Source: JAUZPB01 sp037140715
GTDB lineage: Bacteria; Bacteroidota; Ignavibacteria; Ignavibacteriales; SURF-24
Direction: 5' to 3'
Length of the DNA: 7,179 nucleotides
Assembly: GCA_037140715.1 (NCBI GenBank)
Contig: JBAXDX010000113.1
Coordinates: 1 to 7,179, forward strand
Part shown: positions 7,039 to 7,179 of the stretch, one piece after another
Layout of the letters: every line of letters begins with the position of its first letter
How positions within the stretch are numbered: position 1 is the first letter of the stretch
Notes under the pieces: model-generated
Databases searched by the model: none
Seen by the model: only the letters and a program-made list of their open reading frames with translations
What the model was told of the DNA's origin: nothing
Translations under genes and position numbers: made by a program

Positions 7039-7179
7039 CTTATTTATAGTATTATTGTACGATGTTTTAATAGATAAACTGAACAGCCGCCCTAAAGCCG
7101 GCTTATTGATTGATGGTTAATAACTTATAGTTGCAAATTTTATAGTAAAATATTGCTTGTCTCGTTAGAGGGACGATAT
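7039..7179 (-). other. Upstream non-coding region of the TPR gene, probable promoter location
   Basis: No gene is visible here. As the only spacer upstream of the TPR-barrel pair, it should hold their promoter if they are not read through from beyond the right edge. It contains a GC-rich inverted repeat (AGCCG at 7085-7089 and CGGCT at 7099-7103), overlapping a 10-bp perfect palindrome AAGCCGGCTT (7095-7104), and an AT-rich inverted repeat (ATTTTA at 7137-7142 and TAAAAT at 7146-7151). Minus-strand TATAAA- and TACAAT-like hexamers occur, but none has a convincing -35 partner or matches the Bacteroidota TAnnTTTG pattern well, so no promoter is placed. Confidence 0.5.
7085..7104. repeat. GC-rich inverted repeat and overlapping palindrome upstream of the TPR gene
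   Basis: AGCCG (7085-7089) and CGGCT (7099-7103) are inverted arms with a 9-base loop. The second arm overlaps AAGCCGGCTT (7095-7104), a perfect palindrome. This GC-rich patch stands out from its AT-rich surroundings. No T-run follows on either strand, so it is not called a terminator. It could be a 5'-leader hairpin or an operator-like site. Confidence 0.4.

Noticed and set aside
4734..7120. Short frames on both strands inside and around the TPR gene
   Set aside because: They are 60-68 codons long, overlap a 995-codon gene with continuous TPR periodicity, and encode nothing recognisable.
7154..7179. Possible tRNA or other RNA gene end at the right edge
   Set aside because: Only a 5-bp stem with a wobble pair can be drawn (GTCTC with GGGAC), with no T-loop or acceptor pattern, and the window ends there.

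Overview
This AT-rich 7.2 kb window carries three genes, all read from the minus strand. They fill almost the whole window and look like a cell-envelope cluster. The gene types (an HU-like/SPOR fusion, a very long secreted TPR protein, a TonB-receptor-like barrel ending in aromatic Phe, and short AT-rich leaders mostly without Shine-Dalgarno sequences) suggest a Gram-negative bacterium of the Bacteroidota/Chlorobiota/Ignavibacteriota group. I lean to an Ignavibacteria-like lineage, but this is an inference from gene content and not a phylogenetic result.

In transcription order (right to left): positions 7179-7039 are a 141-bp upstream region with AT-rich palindromic sequence and a small GC-rich inverted repeat, but no gene. 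Positions 7038-4051 encode a 995-residue exported TPR solenoid with about 26 repeats. Its stop codon overlaps the start codon of the next gene in an ATGA, and that next gene (4054-2459) encodes a 531-residue outer-membrane beta-barrel that looks like a TonB-dependent receptor barrel without a plug domain. After a 102-bp gap (2458-2357) holding an inverted repeat and a 12-codon mini-ORF, a long open frame starts at 2356 and runs off the left edge of the window. This last gene is the easiest to overlook because it has no stop codon in the window and its antisense frames are also open. At least 785 residues are visible: an N-terminal HU-like domain, a long acidic region, one transmembrane helix, a Lys/Glu/Pro-rich region, and two SPOR domains in tandem. 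The second SPOR domain is cut by the window edge.

Taken together, the products could reach from nucleoid to outer membrane. The HU-like/SPOR protein would sit in the inner membrane with a possible DNA- or protein-binding domain in the cytoplasm and septal-peptidoglycan-binding domains in the periplasm. The TPR protein would act as a periplasmic scaffold, and the barrel would sit in the outer membrane. The first two genes are almost certainly co-translated. Whether the HU/SPOR gene belongs to the same functional unit is a hypothesis based on order and strand. No RNA genes, CRISPR arrays, insertion sequences or prophage genes were seen.
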